Part shown: piece after piece, positions 1 to 5,134 of the stretch
How positions within the stretch are numbered: position 1 is the first letter of the stretch
Layout: every line of letters starts with the position of its first letter
Assembly: GCA_013813905.1 (NCBI GenBank)
Contig: JACCQX010000091.1
Coordinates: 1-5,134, forward strand
DNA length: 5,134 bases
DNA from: Chloroflexota bacterium
GTDB lineage: Bacteria > Chloroflexota > Limnocylindria > Limnocylindrales > CSP1-4
Direction of reading: 5' to 3'
Program-made: the position numbers and the translations under genes
The notes under the pieces: generated by a model
What the model saw: only the letters and a program-made list of their open reading frames with translations
Told to the model about the DNA's origin: nothing
Database searches by the model: none

Positions 1-422
1 ACGTGGCCCGTCGGATGGTCACCGAGTTCGGCATGAGCGACAAGCTCGGCCCCTTGGCCTTCGGGAAGCGCGACGAGATGATCTTCCTGGGCCGCGACCT
101 GGGCGAGCAGCGCAACTACTCGGACGACGTGGCCAAGCAGATCGATGAGGAGGTCCGGGCCATCATCGACAAGGCCTATGCCCGCGCGATGGACGTGCTG
201 ACCCGCCACAAGGACCGCCTCATCCAGCTGGCTGAGCGGCTGGTGGCCGAGGAGACCGTGGAACAGGACACCTTCGAGGCGATGTTCGCGGACCTGCCCG
301 ACCCACGCAAGGAGGCCGGCGAGGGTGGCGGGATGACCGCTCGTCCGCTGCCCCTACTGGAGCCCCGAACGGAGAAGCCGAGCGGCGCGCCCGCGCCGTC
401 GCCGTCCCCCTCGCCGGCCTGA
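1..422 (+). CDS. ftsH: ATP-dependent zinc metalloprotease FtsH, C-terminal end (5' truncated by window)
   Basis: This is the last ~139 residues of FtsH, the membrane-anchored AAA+ protease that degrades misfolded membrane proteins and some short-lived cytosolic regulators. What is visible is the end of the M41 peptidase domain: RRMVTEFGMSDKLGPLAFG, then a FLGRDLGEQRNYSDDVAKQ stretch, then the helical segment around IDEEVRAIIDKAYARAMDVL. All of this lines up well with the same part of E. coli FtsH. The AAA+ module, the membrane segments, the HExxH zinc site and the third metal ligand all lie upstream of the window. The frame is open from the first full codon at base 3; the GTG there is internal, not a start. 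After the conserved domain (ending near ADLPDP) come about 38 residues that are low-complexity and rich in Pro, Ser and Ala, ending SPSPSPA. The stop is TGA at 420-422, and the next gene starts 7 nt later. The family call is very secure. Confidence 0.96.
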   Translation, partial: VARRMVTEFGMSDKLGPLAFGKRDEMIFLGRDLGEQRNYSDDVAKQIDEEVRAIIDKAYARAMDVLTRHKDRLIQLAERLVAEETVEQDTFEAMFADLPDPRKEAGEGGGMTARPLPLLEPRTEKPSGAPAPSPSPSPA

Positions 423-429
423 ATCTCCG

Positions 430-1539
430 GTGAGCGACGCCGTCACGGCCGTCGAGCCCCGGGGTGGCGATCGTGGGACCGCCTCGTTGGCGCAGTCACT
501 CGCGCGTGATGACACGGCCTGGGACGATCTCGTGGCCAACTCCGCCCAGCCGTGCTACCTGCAGACCACGCCCTGGGCAGCCATCAAGCGGGTCAACGGC
601 TGGATGTCCCGGCGGGTGATCACGACGACGGCTAACGGACCGGTGGCAGCGCAGATGCTGGTCCGGCGGCCACGGGGAGCGCCTTGGTCTCTGGGCTACA
701 TCCCACGCGGTCCGGTGAGCCCCCGCCCACTGGACGCCGCGGCGCTCACGGCCTTCGATCATCAGCTTCGCGCGGTCGCCCGCGCGAAGCGGATCGCCGT
801 GGTTCGCATGGAGCCGGAGGCCGAGAGCGGCCGGGGCCTCGAGGACACCCTTCGCTCTCTCGGGTGGCGCCCTGTCCATAGCATCCAGCAGGTCACCACG
901 CGGATCATCGACATCGCTCGACCGCAGGAACAGATATGGGCTGATCTGCATCGCAAGACCCGCCAGTCGATCACCAAGTCCGAGCGGCTGGGCGTCCGCG
1001 TGGTGGTGGGTGACGGATCGCGCCTGGGGGACTTCTATCGCATCCATCTCGACTCCATGACGCGTCAGGGCATCGCCGCGCGAAGTGAGCGCACGTTCCA
1101 CGAGATGTGGCGGCATCTGGAGCCGCGCGGGATGGCTCACCTGTTCTTCGCGGAGATCGCTGCGACCTCAGAGCCGGTGGCGACACTCTTCCTGATATCC
1201 AGCGGGCCTCGCGTGGCCGATCTCTACGGCGGTACCACTCACGAGGGCAACCAGCGCCGGGCGAATCACCTTCTGAAGTGGGAGGCGATCCGCCTCTCGC
1301 AGGATCGCGGCTATCGCGAATACGACCTGTGGGGCCTGCCGCGCGATGGCATCGCTCAGTTCAAGTCCGGCTTCGGCGGACGTGAGGTCGACTATGTCGG
1401 CGGATGGGAGCTGACGGTCGGACGGCTCGGCCCAAGGATCATGTCGGCGGCCGAGGGACTGTGGGACCGCTATCGGCGCCTCCGCGGCGTGCGACGACCA
1501 GAGCGGTCGTACGAGGATGGAACGATCGGGCAGCGCTAG
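430..1539 (+). CDS. FemAB-family aminoacyltransferase (peptidoglycan bridge formation type)
   Basis: This 369-residue protein resembles the Fem/FemX group, tandem GNAT-fold enzymes that transfer amino acids from aminoacyl-tRNA onto the stem peptide of lipid II on the cytoplasmic face of the membrane. Visible landmarks are WDDLV and YLQTTPWAAIKRVNGW (about 31-58), LGYIPRGPV (88-96), the basic helix HRKTRQSITKSERLGVRV (174-191), and the C-terminal GNAT core: DLYGGTTHEGNQRRANHLLKWEA (264-286), REYDLWGLP (296-304) and FKSGFGGREVDYVGGWEL (311-328). The length is somewhat below the ~420 of staphylococcal FemA, and I see no obvious long coiled-coil arm. No signal peptide or membrane segment is seen. 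The GTG at 430 is chosen because the family match begins by residue ~31 and the first in-frame ATG is only at residue 59. No Shine-Dalgarno site precedes it, so translational coupling to ftsH is likely. The substrate (amino acid and acceptor) cannot be read from sequence; relatives include other GNAT_6-type acyltransferases. Confidence 0.88.
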   Translation: MSDAVTAVEPRGGDRGTASLAQSLARDDTAWDDLVANSAQPCYLQTTPWAAIKRVNGWMSRRVITTTANGPVAAQMLVRRPRGAPWSLGYIPRGPVSPRPLDAAALTAFDHQLRAVARAKRIAVVRMEPEAESGRGLEDTLRSLGWRPVHSIQQVTTRIIDIARPQEQIWADLHRKTRQSITKSERLGVRVVVGDGSRLGDFYRIHLDSMTRQGIAARSERTFHEMWRHLEPRGMAHLFFAEIAATSEPVATLFLISSGPRVADLYGGTTHEGNQRRANHLLKWEAIRLSQDRGYREYDLWGLPRDGIAQFKSGFGGREVDYVGGWELTVGRLGPRIMSAAEGLWDRYRRLRGVRRPERSYEDGTIGQR

Positions 1540-1550
1540 ACTGCCGCCTC

Positions 1551-2768
1551 ATGCTGGCCGAGCGAAAGCGTCCACTCCAGATCCTTTCTGATCGCGCCAC
1601 GAGGCCGCTGTGGGCTGCCCGAACCCTGGAGCAGGTCGCTGACTGGACCTTTCTCACGACCCTCCTCGTGGCGGCCTGGATGGTTCGGCCGAGTGCCGCC
1701 TCGGTCGGTATCGTGCTGCTTGCCCGTATCGCGCCGCGGCTCCTGGTCCTGGTGCTCGGTGAGCGGCTCCTCCCGGTCCTCGGGCCGGCGGGACTCGCGA
1801 CGCTCACGGTGCTGCGCGCGCTGGTCGCCGCAGCCCTTGCGTCAGCTTTCGTGCCTCTGGACATGGTCGTGCTCGCCGCCGGGGCGCTCGTGTCGGGGAC
1901 GTTGTCGGCGATCTCGGCCGAGACCCGCGCGGGGCTCCTGCCGGCCGTCGTCGCGCCAGGGGGCCTGGGTCTCGCTGGGGCTTTCGATGCGCTCCTGGAA
2001 CGGGCGGCACTCATGGCAGGGCCTCTCCTCGCCACGGTCGTCCTGGTCATGGCTGGCCCGCTGCCTGCCTTCGGTGTCGCGGCAGGCCTCATGACGGCCG
2101 CGGCGCTGACGTATCTGGGCGTGCGAGCTGACGGCCGCGCCGCAGGTGCCGCTCAGGACCGGCGGGATCCGTCCCGGACGGCCCTGCCGCCGGCTCTGCT
2201 GATGGTCGCCGTCGCTGCCTTCGTGACGGGCGCGATCGCAGGGAGCCTCCTGGTGGCCCTCATGCCCATCATCGTGCTCCGGCTCGACGGGCCGCCGGCC
2301 GCCCTGGGCCTGGGGCTTGCCGCAGTCGGGCTGGGCACGCTCATCGGTCCCCTCGCCGTACCCCGCCTGATGGGTCGCCTGCCGGCCTCCGTGCTGATGG
2401 CCGGTCTGGTGGCGCTCTCCGCAGGGGCGACCATCGTCGTGGCTGTCGTGGACGATGCCATCGCCATCGCCCTCGCGCTCGTCGGCATCGGCATCGTGGG
2501 CGTGACCCATGATGTGGTCCGTGCCATCGTCGCGCGTCGGTCGGCGGCCGATGACCGCTTCCTGGCTGGCACGCGCTTGGTGCTGCTGGCCGGTACGGGC
2601 GGGCAGTGCCTGGGCGCCGTCGTGCCAGGGCTGCTGGATCCGTCGTTAGGCCCGGCCGGTGGCCTGGCCGCCGTCACGGTCGCGTCCTTGGTCACGATCG
2701 TGGTAGCCGCGCTGGCTACGGGCAGGCGGGATCCCCTCCGCCACCACGGCTCGATCTCCTCCACGTGA
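1551..2768 (+). CDS. Major facilitator superfamily transporter, MFS_3 (EntS-like) type, substrate unknown
   Basis: This is a 405-residue, very hydrophobic integral membrane protein with roughly 10-12 predicted helices. They fall in two groups (about 27-190 and 213-389), split by a charged cytoplasmic-looking linker, VRADGRAAGAAQDRRDPSRT (191-210). That 2 x 6 plan suggests MFS. The N-terminal LWAARTLEQVADWTFLTTLL (20-39) and the segment around TRAGLLPAVVAPGGLGLAGA (125-144), followed by GPLLATVVLVMAGP, resemble the drug- and siderophore-exporter branch (MFS_3), which points to proton-driven efflux. The ATG at 1551 is the first in-frame ATG after the FemAB stop at 1539. The frame is open another 49 codons upstream inside femAB, but that stretch is Arg-rich and looks like read-through of coding DNA. 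The next in-frame ATG (1680) would remove helix 1. No Shine-Dalgarno site is seen. The stop overlaps the next start. Substrate and direction of transport cannot be inferred, and a degenerate MFS-like protein is not excluded. Confidence 0.8.
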   Translation: MLAERKRPLQILSDRATRPLWAARTLEQVADWTFLTTLLVAAWMVRPSAASVGIVLLARIAPRLLVLVLGERLLPVLGPAGLATLTVLRALVAAALASAFVPLDMVVLAAGALVSGTLSAISAETRAGLLPAVVAPGGLGLAGAFDALLERAALMAGPLLATVVLVMAGPLPAFGVAAGLMTAAALTYLGVRADGRAAGAAQDRRDPSRTALPPALLMVAVAAFVTGAIAGSLLVALMPIIVLRLDGPPAALGLGLAAVGLGTLIGPLAVPRLMGRLPASVLMAGLVALSAGATIVVAVVDDAIAIALALVGIGIVGVTHDVVRAIVARRSAADDRFLAGTRLVLLAGTGGQCLGAVVPGLLDPSLGPAGGLAAVTVASLVTIVVAALATGRRDPLRHHGSISST

Positions 2769-3571
2769 GCGAGCCTTCGCTGGCGGTATCTGAGCGGAGT
2801 GATGGCGGTGCCGACGTCGCTCGGCGCATCGCCCGCATCGAGGCTTGGCTCTCTCGCCAGATCACGCTGGAGTTCGAGCCCTGCGCACTGCCGCGCAGTG
2901 GCCGGACGTACCGCATCGCGAAGCCGGATCAGGCCTCCAGGGACCGGCTCTTCGAGGAAGCTCGGCAGGACTCGGAGAAACAGATGCCGCATTGGGCCAA
3001 GATCTGGGCCAGCGGCGTGGCCCTGGCTGACGTCGTCTGCGAGCGGGCAGAGGAAGTGGCCGGCCAGCAGGTGCTGGAGCTGGGAGCCGGTCTGGGAACC
3101 ACCGCGACAGCCGTCCTGGAGTCGGGTGGATCGCTGGTCACGGCGGACTATTCGCTGCTCTCGCTCACCCTGTGCCGCTACAACACGCTGCGCAACGCGG
3201 CACGAGCGCCGGAGTGCCTTCGCTTCAACTGGCGCTCAGAACCGCCGCCGCTGCGGCCCGCGCGGCGCGAGGCCGGCTTCTCGCTGATCCTGGCGGCGGA
3301 TGTCCTGTACGAGGGCCGCGACATCTTCCCTCTGCTCGATCTCGTCCAGGGCTTGTTCACGCCGGGTGCGCAGTTGTGGCTGGCGGAGCCGGTGCGCAAG
3401 ACCGCGCAACGCTTCCTGGACACCGCCGCGGCCCATGGTTGGCAGGGCACCTCGCGGACGGTCCACGGCCCTTGGCCCGACGGCACGTCGGACCCGGTCA
3501 ACATCCACTTCCTGAGCTGGACGCAACGACTGGACCGACTGCCGGCCGATCTGGCCGGTCTCCGGACTTGA
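2765..3571 (+). CDS. SAM-dependent methyltransferase, family 16-like (possible protein-lysine methyltransferase)
   Basis: This 268-residue cytosolic protein has the seven-beta-strand Rossmann methyltransferase core. Motif I is VLELGAGLGTTATA (103-116), the SAM-binding glycine loop. D128 in LVTADYS sits at the end of strand 2, where the ribose hydroxyls are bound. LILAADVLYEG (174-184) is strand 4 and contains a D-x-x-Y pattern (D179, Y182), typical of family 16 protein-lysine methyltransferases (METTL20/METTL21/VCP-KMT group). The preceding MPHWAKIWASGVALA (74-88) matches the 'P-x-W-x-x-x-W-x-S' segment that precedes motif I in that family. Bacterial METTL20-like enzymes are known to modify electron transfer flavoprotein beta and ribosomal L7/L12, but the target here is unknown and a small-molecule substrate is possible. 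The GTG at 2765 overlaps the transporter stop as GTGA and is in frame; no Shine-Dalgarno site is seen, so coupling is likely. The N-terminal ~45 residues are not recognisable. Confidence 0.82.
   Translation: MSEPSLAVSERSDGGADVARRIARIEAWLSRQITLEFEPCALPRSGRTYRIAKPDQASRDRLFEEARQDSEKQMPHWAKIWASGVALADVVCERAEEVAGQQVLELGAGLGTTATAVLESGGSLVTADYSLLSLTLCRYNTLRNAARAPECLRFNWRSEPPPLRPARREAGFSLILAADVLYEGRDIFPLLDLVQGLFTPGAQLWLAEPVRKTAQRFLDTAAAHGWQGTSRTVHGPWPDGTSDPVNIHFLSWTQRLDRLPADLAGLRT
3542..3558 (+). repeat. Short perfect inverted repeat near the 3' end of the methyltransferase gene
   Basis: CCGGCC (3542-3547), a GATCT loop, and GGCCGG (3553-3558) form a six-pair perfect stem, extendable by one G-U pair to 3541/3559. 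It lies 10 nt before the stop codon and 32 nt before the peptidase start. No T tract follows, so it is not a standard intrinsic terminator. It encodes part of PADLAGL. In DNA this rich in G and C, stems of this size arise often by chance, so a role as a processing or pausing hairpin is only a possibility. Confidence 0.3.
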
Positions 3572-3579
3572 GGCTACCC

Positions 3580-3587
3580 AAGGGAGG
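3580..3587 (+). promoter_or_regulatory. Ribosome-binding site of the M20 peptidase gene
   Basis: AAGGGAGG ends 3 nt before the ATG at 3591. Read as AAGG (3580-3583) the spacing is 7 nt; read as GGGAGG it is unusually short. It is the only clear purine-rich Shine-Dalgarno site in front of a complete gene in this window, and it supports the ATG at 3591. It also suggests that the peptidase is translated independently of the gene before it, unlike the coupled methyltransferase. Confidence 0.75.
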
Positions 3588-3590
3588 ATC

Positions 3591-4976
3591 ATGAGCGAGG
3601 CCGTGGACGCCATCGAGACCTATCTCGCGCGAAGCGCTGACGAACGCCTGGAGCAGTACCGGGCATTCCTGCGCATCCCCAGCATCTCTGCGCTCAGCCA
3701 GCACGCCCCTGACGTGGCGGAGGCCGCGCGCTTCCTGGCCGAGGCGATGAGCGCCAGCGGCCTGGAGAACGTGGAGGTCTCGGCGACCGAGGGCCACCCC
3801 GTGGTCTACGGCGATTGGCTCCACGCCGAGGGCGCTCCCACGGTACTGGTCTACGGCCACTACGACGTGCAGCCGGTCGATCCCCTGGATCTGTGGGTCC
3901 GGCCGCCCTTCGAGCCGCGCGTCGAGGGAGGCTGCATCTACGCTCGCGGCGCCGCCGACGACAAGGGCCAGGTCCACCTGCACCTCTGGGCGGCACGCGC
4001 CTGGCTCGAGACGCAGGGCCGGCTGCCGGTCAACGTGCGCTATGTCTTCGAGGGCGAAGAGGAGTCCGGCTCGGTCAACTTCGACCGCTGGCTGGAGGGC
4101 AATCGCCAGCGCCTGGCGGCCGACCTCGCGGTCATCAGCGACTCGGGTTTCTTCCAGGACAACCACCCGGCCATCACCATCGGCCTGCGCGGCCTGGTGT
4201 ACGCGCAGATCGACGTCAGCGGCCCCAGCCAGGACCTGCACTCGGGCACCTATGGCGGCCTGGTCCAGAACCCGGCCAACGCCCTGGCCGCGATCCTGGC
4301 CGGACTGCGGCAGCCTGATGGCCGCGTCGCGGTAGCCGGCTTCTACGATGAGGTCCGCGAACTCTCCCAACAGGAACGGTCGGAGTTCGCTCGCCTGGTC
4401 TTCGACGACGCCAGACTGGCCGCCGACATCGGCGTGCCCGAGCTGTTCGGAGAGCCGGGTTTCGGCTCGCTGGAGCGCCGCGGTGCCCGTCCCACGCTCG
4501 ACGTCAACGGACTCTGGGGCGGGTTCCAGGGAGAGGGCTCCAAGACTATCATCCCGGCCCACGCCCATGCCAAGGTCTCCTGCCGCCTGGTCCCGGACAT
4601 GGATCCGAAGAGGACGTTCCAGCTCCTGCGGGACCACGTGCTGGCGAGTGCCCCGCCGGGCGTGGAAGTGGACGTCTGGCTGATCAATGACGGCCTGTGG
4701 AGCCTCACAGGGATCGACCACCCGGCAACGGAGGCGGCCGCAACGGCGCTCGAGGCGGTCTTCGGCGAGCCCCCCGTCTATCTCCGTGAGGGCGGCTCCA
4801 TTCCGGCCGCCGCGTCGTTCGGAGCGATGCTTCAGCTTCCGGTGGTCCTTCTCGGCTTCACGCCGCCCGACGACCACGCGCACTCCCCCAACGAGTTCAT
4901 GCGGCTCGACAACTACGAGGGCGGCATCCGCACGATCGTCCGGTACTGGGAGGCACTCGGCTCCGGGCTCGACTGA
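3591..4976 (+). CDS. M20-family metallopeptidase (cytosolic dipeptidase, carnosinase/CNDP-like)
   Basis: This is a complete 461-residue di-zinc peptidase, a normal length for M20 dipeptidases. These enzymes cleave dipeptides or short peptides in the cytoplasm. The active-site set is intact: H90 and D92 in YGHYDVQP, bridging D123 in ARGAADDKGQ, general base E157 and metal ligand E158 in EGEEESGS, D184 in VISDSG, and H431 in DDHAHSPNE. The inserted dimerisation domain is present; its H217 in DLHSGTYGG is the residue that in carnosinase-like enzymes reaches the partner subunit's active site. LWGGFQGEGSKTIIPAHA (308-325), SCRLVPDMDP (330-339) and REGGSIPAA (399-407) complete the family pattern. 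There is no signal peptide. The ATG at 3591 has a Shine-Dalgarno site, and the helical N-terminus (AIETYLARSADERLEQYRAFLRIPS) is typical of the family. It lies 19 nt after the methyltransferase stop. Exact peptide specificity is not readable. The family call is very secure; a role in recycling peptidoglycan peptides is only contextual inference. Confidence 0.95.
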   Translation: MSEAVDAIETYLARSADERLEQYRAFLRIPSISALSQHAPDVAEAARFLAEAMSASGLENVEVSATEGHPVVYGDWLHAEGAPTVLVYGHYDVQPVDPLDLWVRPPFEPRVEGGCIYARGAADDKGQVHLHLWAARAWLETQGRLPVNVRYVFEGEEESGSVNFDRWLEGNRQRLAADLAVISDSGFFQDNHPAITIGLRGLVYAQIDVSGPSQDLHSGTYGGLVQNPANALAAILAGLRQPDGRVAVAGFYDEVRELSQQERSEFARLVFDDARLAADIGVPELFGEPGFGSLERRGARPTLDVNGLWGGFQGEGSKTIIPAHAHAKVSCRLVPDMDPKRTFQLLRDHVLASAPPGVEVDVWLINDGLWSLTGIDHPATEAAATALEAVFGEPPVYLREGGSIPAAASFGAMLQLPVVLLGFTPPDDHAHSPNEFMRLDNYEGGIRTIVRYWEALGSGLD

Positions 4977-5046
4977 ACAGGGGAGGGTGGTACGGATGGC
5001 TGTGGTGCGGTAGGTGGAATGGCCGCTGCTCCTTGCGGGCTCGCAC

Positions 5047-5053
5047 AGGTAGG
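5047..5053 (+). promoter_or_regulatory. Candidate ribosome-binding site for the ORF at the window's right edge
   Basis: AGGTAGG sits 6 nt upstream of the ATG at 5060, differing from the consensus AGGAGG by one inserted or substituted base. It is the main reason to take that ATG as a start. The 83 nt from 4977 to 5059 are G-rich and hold no hairpin with a T run and no recognisable -35/-10 pair, so neither a terminator nor a promoter can be claimed between the peptidase gene and this site. Confidence 0.4.
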
Positions 5054-5059
5054 CTCCCG

Positions 5060-5134
5060 ATGAGCCGCCTGCGCGACCTGCCTGGCCAGCCTATGCCGGA
5101 TCCGCCGAGCCACGAGCAGCCAGCGCCGATGGCC
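5060..5134 (+). CDS. Possible start of a further gene, hypothetical protein (3' truncated by window)
   Basis: From the ATG at 5060 the frame is open for 25 codons to the last base of the window. The peptide begins MSRLRDLPGQPMPDPPSH and is rich in proline with mixed charge, which could be a disordered N-terminal tail before a domain that lies outside the window. It has the same orientation as the other genes and follows the peptidase stop by 83 nt, with a reasonable Shine-Dalgarno site. Twenty-five codons are too few to recognise a family, and an open frame this short is common by chance in GC-rich DNA, so both the gene and its start are tentative. Confidence 0.42.
   Translation, partial: MSRLRDLPGQPMPDPPSHEQPAPMA

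Noticed and set aside
1494..1510. Inverted repeat ACGACC / GGTCGT with a 5-nt loop near the end of the FemAB gene, overlapping the palindrome TCGTACGA (1507-1514)
   Set aside because: Only six pairs, no T run and fully inside coding sequence. Several repeats of this size are expected by chance in 5 kb of GC-rich DNA.
1404..1550. 49-codon upstream extension of the transporter frame
   Set aside because: It lies inside the FemAB gene, is Arg-rich without membrane character and has no supporting start signal. The ATG at 1551 gives a normal MFS N-terminus.
1842..2510. Minus-strand open frame of 222 codons opposite the transporter gene
   Set aside because: The product is rich in His, Asp, Arg and Gln with no family resemblance. 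It is the complement of hydrophobic-helix codons, so it is a shadow.
2153..2992. Minus-strand open frame of 279 codons spanning the transporter/methyltransferase junction
   Set aside because: The translation is low-complexity (Ala, Thr, Arg, Pro), crosses two well-supported genes and has no recognisable motif.
3498..4883. Long open frame on the minus strand (461 codons) opposite the peptidase gene
   Set aside because: It covers most of a certain M20 gene with an intact active site. Its translation is Arg/Asp/Val-rich with no recognisable domain, as expected from a codon-phase shadow in GC-rich coding DNA.
4987..5010. Imperfect direct repeat GTGGTACGG / GTGGTGCGG after the peptidase gene
   Set aside because: Only two short copies with a mismatch in a G-rich spacer; not enough to propose an operator.
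4977..5059. Possible terminator or promoter in the gap after the peptidase gene
   Set aside because: The best stem found is about 4 bp with no following T tract, and no -35/-10 pair with sensible spacing is visible.

Overview
The window is GC-rich throughout, with strong G/C bias at third codon positions. It carries five genes and possibly the start of a sixth, all on the + strand and nearly gap-free. The proteins look bacterial: FtsH, a FemAB-family peptidoglycan-bridge type transferase, an MFS_3-like membrane protein, a family-16-like methyltransferase and an M20 dipeptidase. GTG starts, weak Shine-Dalgarno sites and the gene set suggest a high-GC Chloroflexota (Limnocylindria/Thermomicrobia-like) or actinobacterial genome. 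That assignment is a guess from protein style; no rRNA or other marker gene is present.

Layout: 1-422 is the 3' end of ftsH, the membrane AAA+ zinc protease, ending in a Pro/Ser/Ala-rich tail. 430-1539 is a FemAB-type aminoacyltransferase with a GTG start 7 nt after the ftsH stop. 1551-2768 is a multi-spanning transporter starting 11 nt further on. 2765-3571 is a seven-beta-strand methyltransferase whose GTG start overlaps the transporter stop by 4 nt. 3591-4976 is an M20 metallopeptidase with its full active-site set, 19 nt downstream and preceded by the only clear Shine-Dalgarno site among the complete genes. 4977-5059 is a short G-rich gap with no convincing terminator or promoter. From 5060 an open frame with an acceptable ribosome-binding site runs off the window edge.

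The spacing suggests one co-transcribed unit, at least from the FemAB gene to the peptidase. A shared theme is possible: FemAB enzymes add amino acids to peptidoglycan stem peptides, and M20 dipeptidases cleave small peptides in the cytoplasm. The transporter and the methyltransferase have no evident place in that scheme, so a common pathway is only an inference. I see no mobile element, CRISPR array, RNA gene, toxin-antitoxin pair or defence system. Overall this looks like ordinary chromosomal housekeeping DNA, and I found nothing that amounts to a clearly new biological system.
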